Shown piece by piece: positions 33,904 through 43,091 of a stretch of DNA of 64,000 bases. The notes under the pieces are model-generated. The model was not told where the DNA came from, did no database searches, and worked only from the letters and a program-made list of their open reading frames with translations. This DNA comes from Thermodesulfobacteriota bacterium (lineage in GTDB: Bacteria > Desulfobacterota > QYQD01). Made by a program: the position numbers and the translations under genes. The stretch lies in contig JAVHLC010000003.1 in assembly GCA_031082315.1 (NCBI GenBank), positions 124,001-188,000 on the forward strand, read 5' to 3'. The first letter of the stretch is position 1; every line of letters begins with the position of its first letter.

Positions 33904-33936
33904 AAAGGGGCAACCGCCAAAGGCGGATGCCCCTTT
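33904..33936 (-). terminator. Hairpin downstream of the small cysteine protein gene
   Basis: AAAGGGGCA-n-CCGCC and GGCGG-n-TGCCCCTTT pair in a strong stem centred at 33,920, just 18 bp past the 3' end of the minus-strand gene at 33,954. The T run is short, so efficiency is uncertain. Confidence 0.5.
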
Positions 33937-33953
33937 ATCAGGTTCATAAGAGG

Positions 33954-34262
33954 TTATTTCTGTGTCTTGGCAGCTGGTTTTATATCTGATTTTGCAGCCG
34001 CTGGGGCCGGGATACAGGTCTTGCAAGGTTCATATCCCTTTTTTTCAGCTTCTGCTACATCCTTAAAAGTAACCATGTTTTCCTGTTTGATTTTTTTGGC
34101 CAGTTTGCAGGAGGGCAGGTGGTACTTGCCTCCTTTAGCTGAGCCTACAAAAGCCGGTTCTTCTTTTGTAGCCGTCTTCTCGACAGCTTGCACAGAGAAT
34201 GCGACCAGAGTAAACGCGAACATCAAGACTAGAATTAACGAGACGTACCTTCTAACTGGCAT
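33954..34262 (-). CDS. Small exported protein with an Ada-like zinc-finger motif
   Basis: A 102-aa protein with a cleavable signal peptide (YVSLILVLMFAFTLVAFSVQA). The mature part has FVGSAKGGKYHLPSCKL and AEAEKKGYEPCKTC: a K-YH-x3-C...C-x2-C arrangement also seen at the ends of secreted nucleases and in Ada-type metal-binding domains. The C-terminus is an Ala/Lys tail. AAGGAGG precedes the ATG. It may bind a metal in the periplasm; function unknown. A standalone single-gene unit on the minus strand. Confidence 0.65.
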   Translation of the reverse strand: MPVRRYVSLILVLMFAFTLVAFSVQAVEKTATKEEPAFVGSAKGGKYHLPSCKLAKKIKQENMVTFKDVAEAEKKGYEPCKTCIPAPAAAKSDIKPAAKTQK

Positions 34263-34770
34263 AAATTTTTTTTCCTCCTTGAACTAGATATTTTTTAGCC
34301 TTTTATTCTCCCCGGCCCGTGGCCGGCCTATGGCCGGAGAGTCTGATTTCTCTTCTCGGTATCGGCCGGGAAAACTTTAAATTATGTGCATTTTTTTTAA
34401 GATCGGGAGCAGAGAGTTCTGTAAGGAGCATATCCGGTGCAGTTATGAGATGTGATATTAGTTTTTTCGCAAACCTTTCCGGGGTTATGCAAAAATAGAC
34501 AATTTTGGAGAAAAATGTTATAGCCGAAAGGCCCCATAGCTGTTTCAGGCGGGCAAGTTTTAAACCCAGTCATAATATTCGGAAACCGAAGGGTGCCGAA
34601 TGAGCTGTCAGCACTCAGCTATCGGCATGAAGCCGGTCCACCGTTCACTGTTGACCGTTTACCGAAAGAAAATGTCGGACAACGGATAACGGATAACAAA
34701 CATGCAGACAGCTAATCGCTGATCGCTGAAAGCGTGAAGCCGGAAACGGTGGTTTCCGGATGAGCATTAA
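34263..34770. other. Non-coding spacer with hairpins and composite repeat copy 2
   Basis: This stretch of about 500 bp holds a GC hairpin (GTGGCCGGCCTATGGCCGG, about 34,319), then AT-rich unannotated sequence to 34,560, and from 34,579 to 34,764 a composite hairpin repeat (TTCGGAAACC, CACTCAGCTATCGG, GATCGCTGAAAGCG, CCGGAAACGGTGGTTTCCGG) whose middle is replaced by a CCGTTCACTGTTGACCG-type sequence related to 59,140-59,340. No gene is seen. Confidence 0.6.
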
Positions 34771-34796
34771 CTGATGACATATGAAGATGTGACCCC
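34771..34796 (-). repeat. GGGGTCACATCTTCATATG dispersed repeat, inverted
   Basis: Reverse-complement copy with one change. It contains an ATG in frame with the phosphomannomutase gene, so an ORF caller would extend that protein into the repeat. Confidence 0.7.
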
Positions 34797-34809
34797 GGCG
34801 GAGGACCCT

Positions 34810-36156
34810 GTGAACCCGGCTATTTTCAGAGAGTACGACATCAGAGGCATTGTAGATAAAGACCTGAGCGAAGAGGTGGTACGCGACATCGGCCGCGCCT
34901 ATGGAACCGTTATCTGCAAAAATGGCTTAAGAAATGTCACCGTGGGCCGGGACGGGCGGCTGAGTTCGGAACGTTTTCAGAAGGCCCTGATCGAAGGCAT
35001 CCTGGAGACAGGTTGCAACGTTACAGACGTGGGCCTCTGCCCCACGCCGCTCCTTTACTTCTCCATCTTCCATCTTCAGAAGGACGGCGGGGTCCAGGTG
35101 ACCGGCAGCCACAACCCCCCGGAGTTCAACGGCTTCAAGCTCTGTGTAGGAAAAGAGACCATACACGGGGAGGCCATCCAGGGGCTGAAAAAGATCATCG
35201 AGGCCAGGGATTTTACTTCAGGGACCGGCTCCTTATTCTCATTTCCCATAATTCCCGCCTATCTGCATTACATAAAACAAAACATCTCTCTTAAGCGGCC
35301 ATTAAAAGTAGTTATAGATGCCGGAAATGGCACGGGAGGGCTGGTGGCGCCCGATCTCTTCCGGTATTTTGGCTGCGAGGTTACAGAGCTTTACTGCGAA
35401 GTGGACGGGAGATTCCCCAATCACTTTCCCGATCCTACTATTCCCGAAAACCTGGGCGATCTTATAAAACTGGTGACCTCGAAGAGGGCTGATTTCGGTG
35501 TCGGCTACGACGGCGATGCCGACCGCCTGGGTGTCGTGGACGAAAAGGGCAACATCCTTTTCGGCGACCGGCTTCTCATCCTATTCGCACGTCAGATATT
35601 AAAGGCCAACCCTGCTGCGGCCGTCATCGGAGAAGTCAAATGTTCCCAGACCCTTTATGATGATATAGCCAAAAACGGTGGCAGGCCCATCATGTGGAAG
35701 GCCGGGCATTCCCTCATAAAGAGCAAGTTAAGGGAGGAAAAGGCCCTTTTGGCCGGCGAGATGAGCGGACATATCTTCTTTGCCGATCGTTATCTCGGCT
35801 TTGATGACGCTATCTATAGTTCCCTCCGTCTGGCCGAAATTGTCGCCCAGTCCGAACGGCCGTTGAGCGAACTCCTCTCTGACGTGCCGAAGACCTTTTC
35901 TACTCCGGAAATCAGGGTCCCCTGTCCCGATGAATCCAAGTTTGCCGTGGTGGAAAGGGTCAAGGAATACTTTCAAGCCCGCTATAAGACCATCGACATA
36001 GACGGCGTGCGCATTGTATTTGATGACGGCTGGGGGCTTATCCGGGCCTCGAATACCCAGCCGGTGCTTGTCCTCCGTTTCGAGGCCCTGAGCGCTGAAA
36101 GGCTGGACGAGATCCGGAACCTCGTGGAAGGTAAATTAAAAGAACTGACCGGTTAG
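34810..36156 (+). CDS. manB: Phosphomannomutase/phosphoglucomutase
   Basis: GTG 34,810 (NPAIFREYDIRGIV) is preferred: it is 5 bp after GGAGG, and the upstream ATG lies in a dispersed repeat. The 448-aa enzyme has the metal-phosphoserine loop TGSHNPPEFNG (about 88-98), the Mg-binding GYDGDADRLG (about 232) and GEMSGHIFF (about 316), the AlgC-type sugar-specificity loop. It interconverts mannose-6-P and mannose-1-P (and probably glucose phosphates), feeding the GDP-mannose needed by gmd. Transcription with the DciA-like gene downstream is plausible despite the short repeat between them (36,163-36,186). Confidence 0.9.
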   Translation: MNPAIFREYDIRGIVDKDLSEEVVRDIGRAYGTVICKNGLRNVTVGRDGRLSSERFQKALIEGILETGCNVTDVGLCPTPLLYFSIFHLQKDGGVQVTGSHNPPEFNGFKLCVGKETIHGEAIQGLKKIIEARDFTSGTGSLFSFPIIPAYLHYIKQNISLKRPLKVVIDAGNGTGGLVAPDLFRYFGCEVTELYCEVDGRFPNHFPDPTIPENLGDLIKLVTSKRADFGVGYDGDADRLGVVDEKGNILFGDRLLILFARQILKANPAAAVIGEVKCSQTLYDDIAKNGGRPIMWKAGHSLIKSKLREEKALLAGEMSGHIFFADRYLGFDDAIYSSLRLAEIVAQSERPLSELLSDVPKTFSTPEIRVPCPDESKFAVVERVKEYFQARYKTIDIDGVRIVFDDGWGLIRASNTQPVLVLRFEALSAERLDEIRNLVEGKLKELTG

Positions 36157-36212
36157 TTTTCGCCCGGAAACCACCGTTTCCGGATGAACACTAGTTGATT
36201 TTAGGGATACCC

Positions 36213-36560
36213 ATGACGCTGACTTCCATCGGCAGCATCCTGAAGAAGATAGCCTCTGAGAGGAACTGGGAGGAACGTTTCAGGGTCTATAGTGTCTGGG
36301 ATTGCTGGGACGAGGCAGTAGGTAGTGTGGCAGCCCGGCAGGCCCAGCCTAAGAGTTTCAAGCAGGGATGTCTCTGGGTCGGCGTCTCGGACCCCATGTG
36401 GATGCATCACCTGCAGATGTCCAAGGAAACAATGCGCGACAACCTTAACGCCAGGCTTGGCTCGCCGCTAATCAAGGATATCCGGTTTACCCTTTCGCCG
36501 CCCGGTCCTTATAAAGACGCTGCATCTCAGGAGAATAGCGCCGGGCCTGATCGTAGATAA
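36213..36560 (+). CDS. DUF721 (DciA-like) protein
   Basis: A 115-aa protein from ATG 36,213: LTSIGSILKKIASERNWEERFRVYSVWDCWDEAVGSVAARQAQPKSF, followed by LWVGVSDPMWMHHLQMSKETM, the conserved pattern of DUF721 domains. Members include DciA, the replicative helicase loader/operator of bacteria lacking DnaC. A role with DnaB here is a family inference. Its 3' end overlaps the convergent methyltransferase gene by 74 bp. Confidence 0.75.
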   Translation: MTLTSIGSILKKIASERNWEERFRVYSVWDCWDEAVGSVAARQAQPKSFKQGCLWVGVSDPMWMHHLQMSKETMRDNLNARLGSPLIKDIRFTLSPPGPYKDAASQENSAGPDRR

Positions 36561-37281
36561 AAAACGGCGGCAGAATCTTTAGCTCTTCGCCGCCATCTTT
36601 GACGGCCTCCACCAGGACAAATCTTCCTTCATCCCCCGGATAAGAATACACCACCTGTAAGCGCTTTGGCTCCAGCCCTGTCTCCCGCATAGCGCTTATG
36701 AGGCCGGCAGCGCGCCGGGCCGGATATATAATGGCTGCCCGGCCGCGCGGTCTCAGGAAATAACGCGCCGCCCTGAGGACATCCAAAAGTGAGGCGGCTA
36801 TTTCATGCCGGGCCAGGGCCTTCTCTTCTTTTGGGTTCAAACGGCCGGATGATGACCGGCCATAAGGGGGATTGCTGACCACCCAGTCCGCATACGCGGC
36901 CGGTCGTGCCATAGGCAGATTCGCCGGGGCGAAGAATATCCCTTCCGGATTCTTTAAATCGCCCTGCTGTATGGTGATGCGATCTTCAAGGCCGTTTGCG
37001 ATTACATTCCGCCTGGCCAGGTCAAAGAGATCCTCCTGCAGCTCCAGACCAAAAAGGCGAACCTGCGGCCTGCGGTAGGCAATAATAAGCGGGATAACCC
37101 CGCAGCCACAACCAATATCTACAACAATATCTTTTTCTTTGAAGTTTGGAAAATGGGCGAGGATTACGGCATCAATGGAAAACCGGTAACCGGATTTTTT
37201 TTGGATGACACCGATCTTCCCATGAAAGAGGGTATCCAGGGTCTCTTCGGAGGCACAGAAGGCCTCTCTATCTGCGGGTAT
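36487..37281 (-). CDS. tRNA1(Val) (adenine37-N6)-methyltransferase-like (TrmN6) without a canonical start
   Basis: The frame translates without interruption from about 37,281 on the minus strand: ETLDTLFHGKIGVIQKKSGY, RFSIDAVILAHF, VVDIGCGCGVIPLIIA (motif I) and VVSNPPYG (motif IV, N6-adenine methylases). The first ATG (36,912) lies after motif I and would give a useless fragment. No ATG, GTG or TTG exists between the in-frame stop before 37,281 and motif I; ATA 37,281, 10 bp after GAGGAGGT, or CTG 37,239 would have to serve. Either a rare start or a sequence error. About 264 aa, normal for TrmN6. Confidence 0.78.
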   Translation of the reverse strand: MPADREAFCASEETLDTLFHGKIGVIQKKSGYRFSIDAVILAHFPNFKEKDIVVDIGCGCGVIPLIIAYRRPQVRLFGLELQEDLFDLARRNVIANGLEDRITIQQGDLKNPEGIFFAPANLPMARPAAYADWVVSNPPYGRSSSGRLNPKEEKALARHEIAASLLDVLRAARYFLRPRGRAAIIYPARRAAGLISAMRETGLEPKRLQVVYSYPGDEGRFVLVEAVKDGGEELKILPPFFIYDQARRYSPEMQRLYKDRAAKG

Positions 37282-37286
37282 AAACC

Positions 37287-38642
37287 TTACACCTCCTCAT
37301 CCGGGACGATTTTATTGATGACCAGGCCGGTCAGGGCCTTTGGATAGAAATAAGTTGACTTATGAGGCATAACCAGGCCGGCCGTGGCCACATTTCTTAC
37401 CTGGTCAATAGGGGTAGGATTAAGCAGGAAGGCCCAGGCCTTATCGTCCCTGGCCGCTTTTTCCATTATTTCGCGGGCGTTATGATAGTAACTCACCCTG
37501 TCTCCAGAGTCGTTGCCTTTATTTGTGTTTGTCAATCCCAGTACCCGGCCCAGAACAAGCTCGGTCAATACAAATACATCCAGTTCCTGGAGCGGGGCAG
37601 GCACCTCTCTGCCAAAGACCTCCTGCCTCGTCTCCTTCTTTAAACTTAGGAGATAAAAATAGTCATGGGAACCGGTATAAAGGCCCATAGTCTGCCGCCT
37701 GTCCATGCCGGCCTTCTCCAGGGCACGGCAGACCTCCCCGGCCCGGCCCACATAATCCCGGCTATTAAGAGGAAATTTCTCTATGTCAAAATAGCCTGCG
37801 GCCTTGTTCTTGAAATCCTGCCATGAAAGGCCTTTCTTGCGAGTGACCAGGCGGTGGGTCGGGAGTATCACAAGCCCTTTATCTTCCATACTGCAGAGGT
37901 ACATCATGATATGGTTAAATGCCTGCTGCTCTCCGTAATCCGGGTATCTCTCCTGCATTATCCGGCGATAATCAAGGGCCGTGGTATAGCGGTGATGCCC
38001 GTCGGCGATGAAAAGAGGCTCTTTATCTAAGATTTTTTGGACCCTGGTTATAGCCTTGGGGTCCGTAACGGCCCACATCTCATGCTTTAGCCCTGCCCAG
38101 TCATAAAAAGAGGCAAGAGGAGGCTCTTCTTTATGCCTCTCAAGTATCTCCGTGACGGTATTCTCAGTATCCGGGTAAAGGGAAAATACCGGGCTGAAAT
38201 TGGCCGAGCAGTGCTCCATCAGCTTAAGACGGTCGGAAGTAACCTTAGGAAAGGTCTTTTCATGGGGCCTGACTATACCGGCTGAAAAATCCTCCAGTCT
38301 TACCAGACAGAGGAACCCCTTACGGGTAAAGACACGGCTATCATCCAGGGTGTAGGTAACATGGTACAAATAGATAGCCGGCCGCTCGTCACGGACGAGC
38401 GCAGCCGCCTTCTGCCAGGCCTTAAAGTCTTGAGCGGCCCGGGTATAGCGATTATGCTTCTCATCATCGTCTTCTAAATTCTTTCCGAAGTCCAGGCGCA
38501 CTACGTTATAAGGGCTCTTGTCGTAGAAGGCCTCCTGCTGCTCAGGCGATATGACATCATAAGGCGGTGTCACTGCCTTTTCCATATCATCAATTTTTTT
38601 AGGGTCGTATCTGAGCCCACGGAAGGGCTTTATGCGGGCCAC
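37287..38642 (-). CDS. DUF1015 family protein
   Basis: A 451-aa protein. The N-terminal block IKPFRGLRYDPKKIDDMEKAVTPPYDVISPEQQEAF and the IADGHHRYTTALDYR segment (about 232) are the defining elements of DUF1015, widespread in deltaproteobacteria and Clostridia and sometimes called a SerB-cluster or HTH-kinase-like protein. Biochemical function is unknown. It ends 5 bp before the methyltransferase frame, so the two form a minus-strand pair. No signal peptide, hence cytoplasmic. Confidence 0.88.
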   Translation of the reverse strand: MARIKPFRGLRYDPKKIDDMEKAVTPPYDVISPEQQEAFYDKSPYNVVRLDFGKNLEDDDEKHNRYTRAAQDFKAWQKAAALVRDERPAIYLYHVTYTLDDSRVFTRKGFLCLVRLEDFSAGIVRPHEKTFPKVTSDRLKLMEHCSANFSPVFSLYPDTENTVTEILERHKEEPPLASFYDWAGLKHEMWAVTDPKAITRVQKILDKEPLFIADGHHRYTTALDYRRIMQERYPDYGEQQAFNHIMMYLCSMEDKGLVILPTHRLVTRKKGLSWQDFKNKAAGYFDIEKFPLNSRDYVGRAGEVCRALEKAGMDRRQTMGLYTGSHDYFYLLSLKKETRQEVFGREVPAPLQELDVFVLTELVLGRVLGLTNTNKGNDSGDRVSYYHNAREIMEKAARDDKAWAFLLNPTPIDQVRNVATAGLVMPHKSTYFYPKALTGLVINKIVPDEEV

Positions 38643-38794
38643 CGGTGTTCCTCCTTATAAAAAACATGAACCGGGAACCGCCCCATGCGGGACCGGTCTA
38701 TATCCAAAAGCCAAAAACTGACGGCCAATAGTTAACATGCCCCTCCTATGTCGTCAAGGCTTTTCCCCGGCTTTTGTCAACTCTTAGAAACCAG

Positions 38795-38823
38795 TTGACT
38801 GCGAATCTGCGAGACCTTAATAT
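38795..38823 (+). promoter_or_regulatory. Promoter of the hsp20 gene
   Basis: TTGACT (38,795-38,800), 17 bp, TAATAT (38,818-38,823), about 65 bp before the start codon. It looks like a sigma-70 promoter; no CIRCE or sigma-32 boxes were seen. Confidence 0.6.
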
Positions 38824-38887
38824 ATTATCAATATGATATTTTTCTCTGGGAAGGGGAGAAAACGACAAATGGACAGGAGGTGTATAT

Positions 38888-39334
38888 ATGTTTGAATTGA
38901 CCCCTTGGAAGCCATTTAAAGAATTGGGTGACCTACGAAGAGAAATGGATCGCATGTGGGATACCTTTTTCTTACGGGGACCCGAACTCGAACCCATATC
39001 GAGGGAATGGAGTCCTTCACTCGACGTCTCTGAAACGAAAGATAATATTACCGTCAAGGCTGAAGTTCCGGGGATGGACGCCAAAGATATTGACATCTCG
39101 TTGTCAGGTGATGTCCTTACTATTAAGGGAGAAAAGAAACAAGAAAAGGAAGAAAAAGGAGAAAACTTCCACCGTATCGAATCTTGTTACGGGGCATTTT
39201 CCCGCTCTATACGGCTCCCTGTTCCAGTTAAAAGCGAAGAGATCAAGGCCAGCTATAAAAAAGGAGTTCTCCGGATTACATTGCCCAAGAAGGAAGAGGT
39301 AAAACCCAAACAGATTACTGTAAAGGCAGAATAA
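38888..39334 (+). CDS. Hsp20/alpha-crystallin small heat-shock protein
   Basis: A 148-aa chaperone. The N-terminal arm (FELTPWKPFKELGDLRREMDRMWDTFF) is followed by the alpha-crystallin domain from about residue 40 (WSPSLDVSETKDNITVKAEVPGMDAKDIDISLSGDVLTI) with the FSRSIRLPVPV and GVLRITLPKKEE strands and C-terminal PKQITVK. It holds unfolding proteins in large oligomers. AGGAGGTG lies 6 bp before the ATG; monocistronic. Confidence 0.93.
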   Translation: MFELTPWKPFKELGDLRREMDRMWDTFFLRGPELEPISREWSPSLDVSETKDNITVKAEVPGMDAKDIDISLSGDVLTIKGEKKQEKEEKGENFHRIESCYGAFSRSIRLPVPVKSEEIKASYKKGVLRITLPKKEEVKPKQITVKAE

Positions 39335-39374
39335 TATCGTGTTTTTTGTCCTTCTCCTTCCCGGAGAGATATTA

Positions 39375-39492
39375 GTGCTCATTCGGAAACTGCCGTTTCC
39401 GAATGAAAGCTCTCAGCGATCAGCTGTCAGCCATCAGCAAAAGGATAAGAGAAACATTATGTTAAGCTGAATGCTGACCGCTTCATCCGGCC
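39375..39492. repeat. Composite hairpin repeat, copy 3
   Basis: TTCGGAAACTGCCGTTTCCGAA is followed by CAGCGATCAGCTGTCAGCC and AAGCTGAATGCTGACCG. Related to the copies at 31,829 and 40,296, with the palindrome order reversed. Confidence 0.65.
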
Positions 39493-39617
39493 TTAGCCGA
39501 CCGTAGGCCGTACCTCTTGACTTTCAGCCTTTTTCTGCTAACCTATCTCGCACAATCAAAAATCACCTGTCAGACGGACGGGCAATTCTTCCGCACAGAA
39601 TGTGAGCGCCGGATCGC

Positions 39618-40226
39618 ATGCTCAGCCATAGTCTTGATCACAGACTCGATCGGTTACTAAGCGGCCTTTTATCTCGCATCCACTGCCTGGGCATCAGTCC
39701 CAATTTTCTGACCATAACCAGTGTGGTAGTGGCCATACCAGCTACGATTCTTTTTGGCCTGGGCCAGGGCCTGTGGGGCGGACTGATACTGCTCATCTCC
39801 GGTCTTTTTGACATACTCGATGGCGCCCTGGCCAGGACGCAAGGTAAGGTCACTCGCTTTGGCGGTTTTCTGGATTCGGTATTAGACCGGTACGTGGATC
39901 TGGGTATCCTGGCCGGCATCGCTTACTACTATGGGAGCAGCGGACAAAAGACGCTCCTTCTCTGGACGCTTATGGCCATGTCTGGAACGGCCCTTATTCC
40001 TTACGTTCGGGCCAGGGCGGAGTTAATCATCCCGCGCTGCTCGATTGGTATAGCGGAAAGGCCGGAACGGATAATTATGCTGGCTGCCGGAGGCATCTTT
40101 AATCTTTTACCATACGCTATCTTTGTCCTGGCCTTACTTACCCATGTTACAACACTACAGAGGATTATTTTTACCAGAAGACAGGATTCAGAATTCAGAA
40201 GTCAGAAGAATAGTAACGGGCGATGA
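39618..40226 (+). CDS. CDP-alcohol phosphatidyltransferase family protein
   Basis: A 202-aa membrane enzyme. The catalytic motif D-G-x2-A-R-x8-G-x3-D-x3-D is complete: LDGALARTQGKVTRFGGFLDSVLDRY (about 68-92). Several hydrophobic helices flank it (LLILISGLFDI, AGGIFNLLPYAIFVLALL). Enzymes of this family make phosphatidylglycerol, phosphatidylinositol-type or related lipids; which alcohol is used here cannot be told. It stands alone between repeats. Confidence 0.85.
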   Translation: MLSHSLDHRLDRLLSGLLSRIHCLGISPNFLTITSVVVAIPATILFGLGQGLWGGLILLISGLFDILDGALARTQGKVTRFGGFLDSVLDRYVDLGILAGIAYYYGSSGQKTLLLWTLMAMSGTALIPYVRARAELIIPRCSIGIAERPERIIMLAAGGIFNLLPYAIFVLALLTHVTTLQRIIFTRRQDSEFRSQKNSNGR

Positions 40227-40295
40227 GTGATGGGTCGGGAGGAAGGTATTTACTTCGCTCCTTCTTATATGTTAGTATCGATGCAAACTAAGTAA

Positions 40296-40456
40296 GTTCC
40301 ATCCGGAACCTCCGGTTTTCTGGATGGAGCGGTCAGCAGTCAGCTATCAGCGTTCAGCTTAAGATGAGGTTGTTTGTCTTATGTTTTTTGCTGACGGCTG
40401 AAAGCTGATCGCTGACTGCTTTCATTCGGAAACGGCAGTTTCCGGATGAACACTAA
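40296..40456. repeat. Composite hairpin repeat, copy 4
   Basis: A full-length copy very close to 31,829-31,980: CATCCGGAA...GGATG, CAGCTATCAGCGTTCAGCTT, GCTGACGGCTGAAAGCTGAT and a terminal CGGAAACGGCAGTTTCCGGA palindrome. It occupies the gap between the phosphatidyltransferase and the CBS gene. Confidence 0.75.
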
Positions 40457-40488
40457 GTAGTCGGCCAACAGCAAAAAGGGGTACAATA

Positions 40489-41100
40489 GTGAAAGTCAAA
40501 AATTGGATGATCAAAAAGGTTATCACTATAGGTAAAGGGGCTACGGTTCAGGATGCCCTGAAGCTTATGAAAAAACATTCTATCCGCCACCTGCCCGTCG
40601 TAGAAGAAAACGATAAAAGTTCCATAGTGGGCCTGGTCACGGAAGGTGGCCTGCGTCAGTTCTTTTTCTTGTCGATGGTAGAAAATATCTCGGTTCAGGA
40701 TGCCATGGTTATCAACCCGATAACCATAGAACCCCATGCCAATGTTGAATTGGCGGCCGGCCTGATACATCGCCATAAAATCGGCTGCCTGCCTGTAGTT
40801 GAAAAGAAAAAACTGGTCGGCATAATAACCACTACCGACATCCTCGCCGCCTTTATCGAAATGATGGGGCTTTTAAAGGCCAGTTCCCGGATAGACCTGG
40901 AATTAAAAGGTGAGGAAGGGTCCATAGAAGAAATCTCACGCATAGTCAAGGAAAATGACAGCGAAATCATAAGCATAGGCATAGTGAACCAATCTCCCCG
41001 GAAAAAGTTGCAATATATTCGTCTTCAGAAGTGCGACCCGGAACCGATTGTTAAGTCACTGGAGAGGCACGGTTATAAGGTTGTTTCAGTCATGCGTTAA
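40489..41100 (+). CDS. Tandem CBS-domain protein with C-terminal ACT-like region
   Basis: A 203-aa protein starting at GTG. Two CBS motifs are clear: [38 protein letters not shown] (1-41) and [37 protein letters not shown] (about 67-104), a Bateman module for adenylate binding. The last 60 residues ([25 protein letters not shown]) look ACT-like. Its stop overlaps the acetyl-CoA synthetase start, so it probably senses energy status for that enzyme (inference from coupling); AcuB-type proteins have the same layout. Confidence 0.82.
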   Translation: MKVKNWMIKKVITIGKGATVQDALKLMKKHSIRHLPVVEENDKSSIVGLVTEGGLRQFFFLSMVENISVQDAMVINPITIEPHANVELAAGLIHRHKIGCLPVVEKKKLVGIITTTDILAAFIEMMGLLKASSRIDLELKGEEGSIEEISRIVKENDSEIISIGIVNQSPRKKLQYIRLQKCDPEPIVKSLERHGYKVVSVMR

Positions 41101-43067
41101 TGATGACGACACTCGCCGACCCCGTTATGAAGCAAGAAAAGATTTTTGCCCCCCCGGTTGAATTCAGGCAAAAGGCGCGCCTAAGGAGTCTGGAAGACTA
41201 CAAAGAGATGTACGGGCGTTCCCTGCGCGACCCGGAAGGCTTCTGGAGCGAGATGGCAGAAGATCTTGCCTGGTTCAGAAAGTGGGACAAGGCCTTTGAG
41301 GCCGATTTTAACGAACCCAGGGTAAGCTGGTTTATCGGCGGCAAGCTGAATGCCTCCTATAACTGCCTGGACCGGCACTTAAACTCATCCCGAAGAAATA
41401 AGGCGGCCCTCATCTATGAAGGAGAACGGGGACGGGAGCAGACCCTTACTTACCAGCATCTTCATTACCTGGTCTGTAAGTTTGCCAATGTCCTGAAAAA
41501 GAAAGGCATCAAAAAGGGTGACCGCATTGCCATCTACCTGCCCATGATACCGGAACTGCCCATCAGTATGCTGGCCGCCAGCCGCATTGGCGCTATCCAT
41601 ACGGTCATCTTTGCCGGATTTAGCGCCGAATCCTTACGCGACCGCATCAATGACGAACAGGCTAAGCTGCTCATTACGGCAGACGGCTCTTTCCGGGGAG
41701 AAAAGGTAATAGGACTAAAAAAGAATGCAGACGCGGCCTTGGCCGAATGTCCTGAGGTAGAATCCTGTATTGTCTGCAGGAGGGCGGGCATCCCCATAGA
41801 CATGGTTCCAGGCCGGGATAGTCTATGGGATGACGAGATGACAGCGCCGGATATTTCTCCTGTATGCAAACCCGAGATAATGGATGCAGAGGACCCGCTT
41901 TTCATACTTTACACATCAGGGAGCACCGGTAAACCTAAGGGGGTGCTGCATACTACAGGCGGCTATCTGCTTTATGCGCTTGAGACCTTGAAGTGGATTT
42001 TTGATGTTCGTGAAGAAGATACCTTCTGGTGTACAGCGGATATCGGATGGATCACCGGCCATAGTTATATCGTTTATGGACCTCTGGCTGCCGGGGCCAC
42101 CAGTGTTTTATTCGAAGGGACACCTGTCTATCCGGCCCCCGATCGCCTGTGGGGGGTAGTGGAAAAATATAAAGTCAGTATTTTCTATACCGCGCCCACG
42201 GTTATCCGGGCCCTGGCCAGAGAGGGAGAATCATGGCCTGAGCAGCATGATCTAAGCAGTCTGCGTCTCCTGGGGAGTGTAGGCGAGGTTATCAATCCGG
42301 AAGCCTGGCTCTGGTACCATCGGGTCATCGGCCAGGGGCGCTGCCCCATAGTGGACACCTGGTGGCAAACCGAGACCGGCGGGGCCTTGATCTCGCCTTT
42401 CCCCGGGGCTACGCCTCTTAAGCCCGGATCAGCCGTCTTTCCCTTTTTTGGGGTGGATGCCGCGGTAATTGATACGGACGGCCGGGAATGTCCGGCAAAC
42501 AAAGACGGGTTCCTCGTTATCAAAAAAAGCTGGCCGGGTATGATGCACACCGTCTATGGCCACCCGGAGCGATTCAAGGAGACATATTTTTCCCAGTTTC
42601 CGGGCGTATATTTCACCGGCGATGGGGCCAGACGGGACGAAGACGGATATTTCTGGATTACCGGCCGCATCGATGATGTCATTAATGTCTCCGGCCACAG
42701 GCTGGGCACTGCCGAGATTGAAAGCGCCTTAGTCTCTTGCCCGGATGTGGCGGAGGCAGCGGTGGTGGGATACCCGCATGAGATAAAAGGTCAGGCTATA
42801 TATGCCTTTGTCATCTTAAAAAAAGGAATAACCCGGAGAGAAAATCTCCAAAGCGAGCTGATAAAACACGTGCGTAAAAAGATCGGCCCGATAGCCGCTC
42901 CAGAAAAAATACGGTTTGTCGATGCGCTGCCCAAGACCCGGAGCGGGAAAATTATGCGCCGGATTTTAAAAAATATTGCCCAGGGCAAATTCGACCAATT
43001 GGGAGACACCAGCACCCTGGCCGATCCATCGGCTATTGAAGAACTTATTAAAAACCCGGCCGGATAG
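41100..43067 (+). CDS. acs: Acetyl-CoA synthetase (AMP-forming)
   Basis: A 655-aa adenylate-forming enzyme, the expected length. P-loop [11 protein letters not shown] is at 271-281, [14 protein letters not shown] and [11 protein letters not shown] mark the acetate pocket and A5 region, [14 protein letters not shown] the hinge, and [10 protein letters not shown] (612-621) contains the lysine that Pat acetylates and CobB/SrtN deacetylates. It activates acetate to acetyl-CoA in the cytoplasm. Start overlaps the CBS gene by one base; ATG 41,103 is equally possible. Confidence 0.95.
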   Translation: MMTTLADPVMKQEKIFAPPVEFRQKARLRSLEDYKEMYGRSLRDPEGFWSEMAEDLAWFRKWDKAFEADFNEPRVSWFIGGKLNASYNCLDRHLNSSRRNKAALIYEGERGREQTLTYQHLHYLVCKFANVLKKKGIKKGDRIAIYLPMIPELPISMLAASRIGAIHTVIFAGFSAESLRDRINDEQAKLLITADGSFRGEKVIGLKKNADAALAECPEVESCIVCRRAGIPIDMVPGRDSLWDDEMTAPDISPVCKPEIMDAEDPLFILYTSGSTGKPKGVLHTTGGYLLYALETLKWIFDVREEDTFWCTADIGWITGHSYIVYGPLAAGATSVLFEGTPVYPAPDRLWGVVEKYKVSIFYTAPTVIRALAREGESWPEQHDLSSLRLLGSVGEVINPEAWLWYHRVIGQGRCPIVDTWWQTETGGALISPFPGATPLKPGSAVFPFFGVDAAVIDTDGRECPANKDGFLVIKKSWPGMMHTVYGHPERFKETYFSQFPGVYFTGDGARRDEDGYFWITGRIDDVINVSGHRLGTAEIESALVSCPDVAEAAVVGYPHEIKGQAIYAFVILKKGITRRENLQSELIKHVRKKIGPIAAPEKIRFVDALPKTRSGKIMRRILKNIAQGKFDQLGDTSTLADPSAIEELIKNPAG

Positions 43068-43091
43068 AATTCGTTATATCAAGGATCTAAT

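Noticed and set aside
33898-34287. 129-aa plus-strand ORF over the small cysteine protein
   Set aside because: It is the antisense of a gene with signal peptide, ribosome site and conserved Cys motif; it starts in the terminator hairpin.
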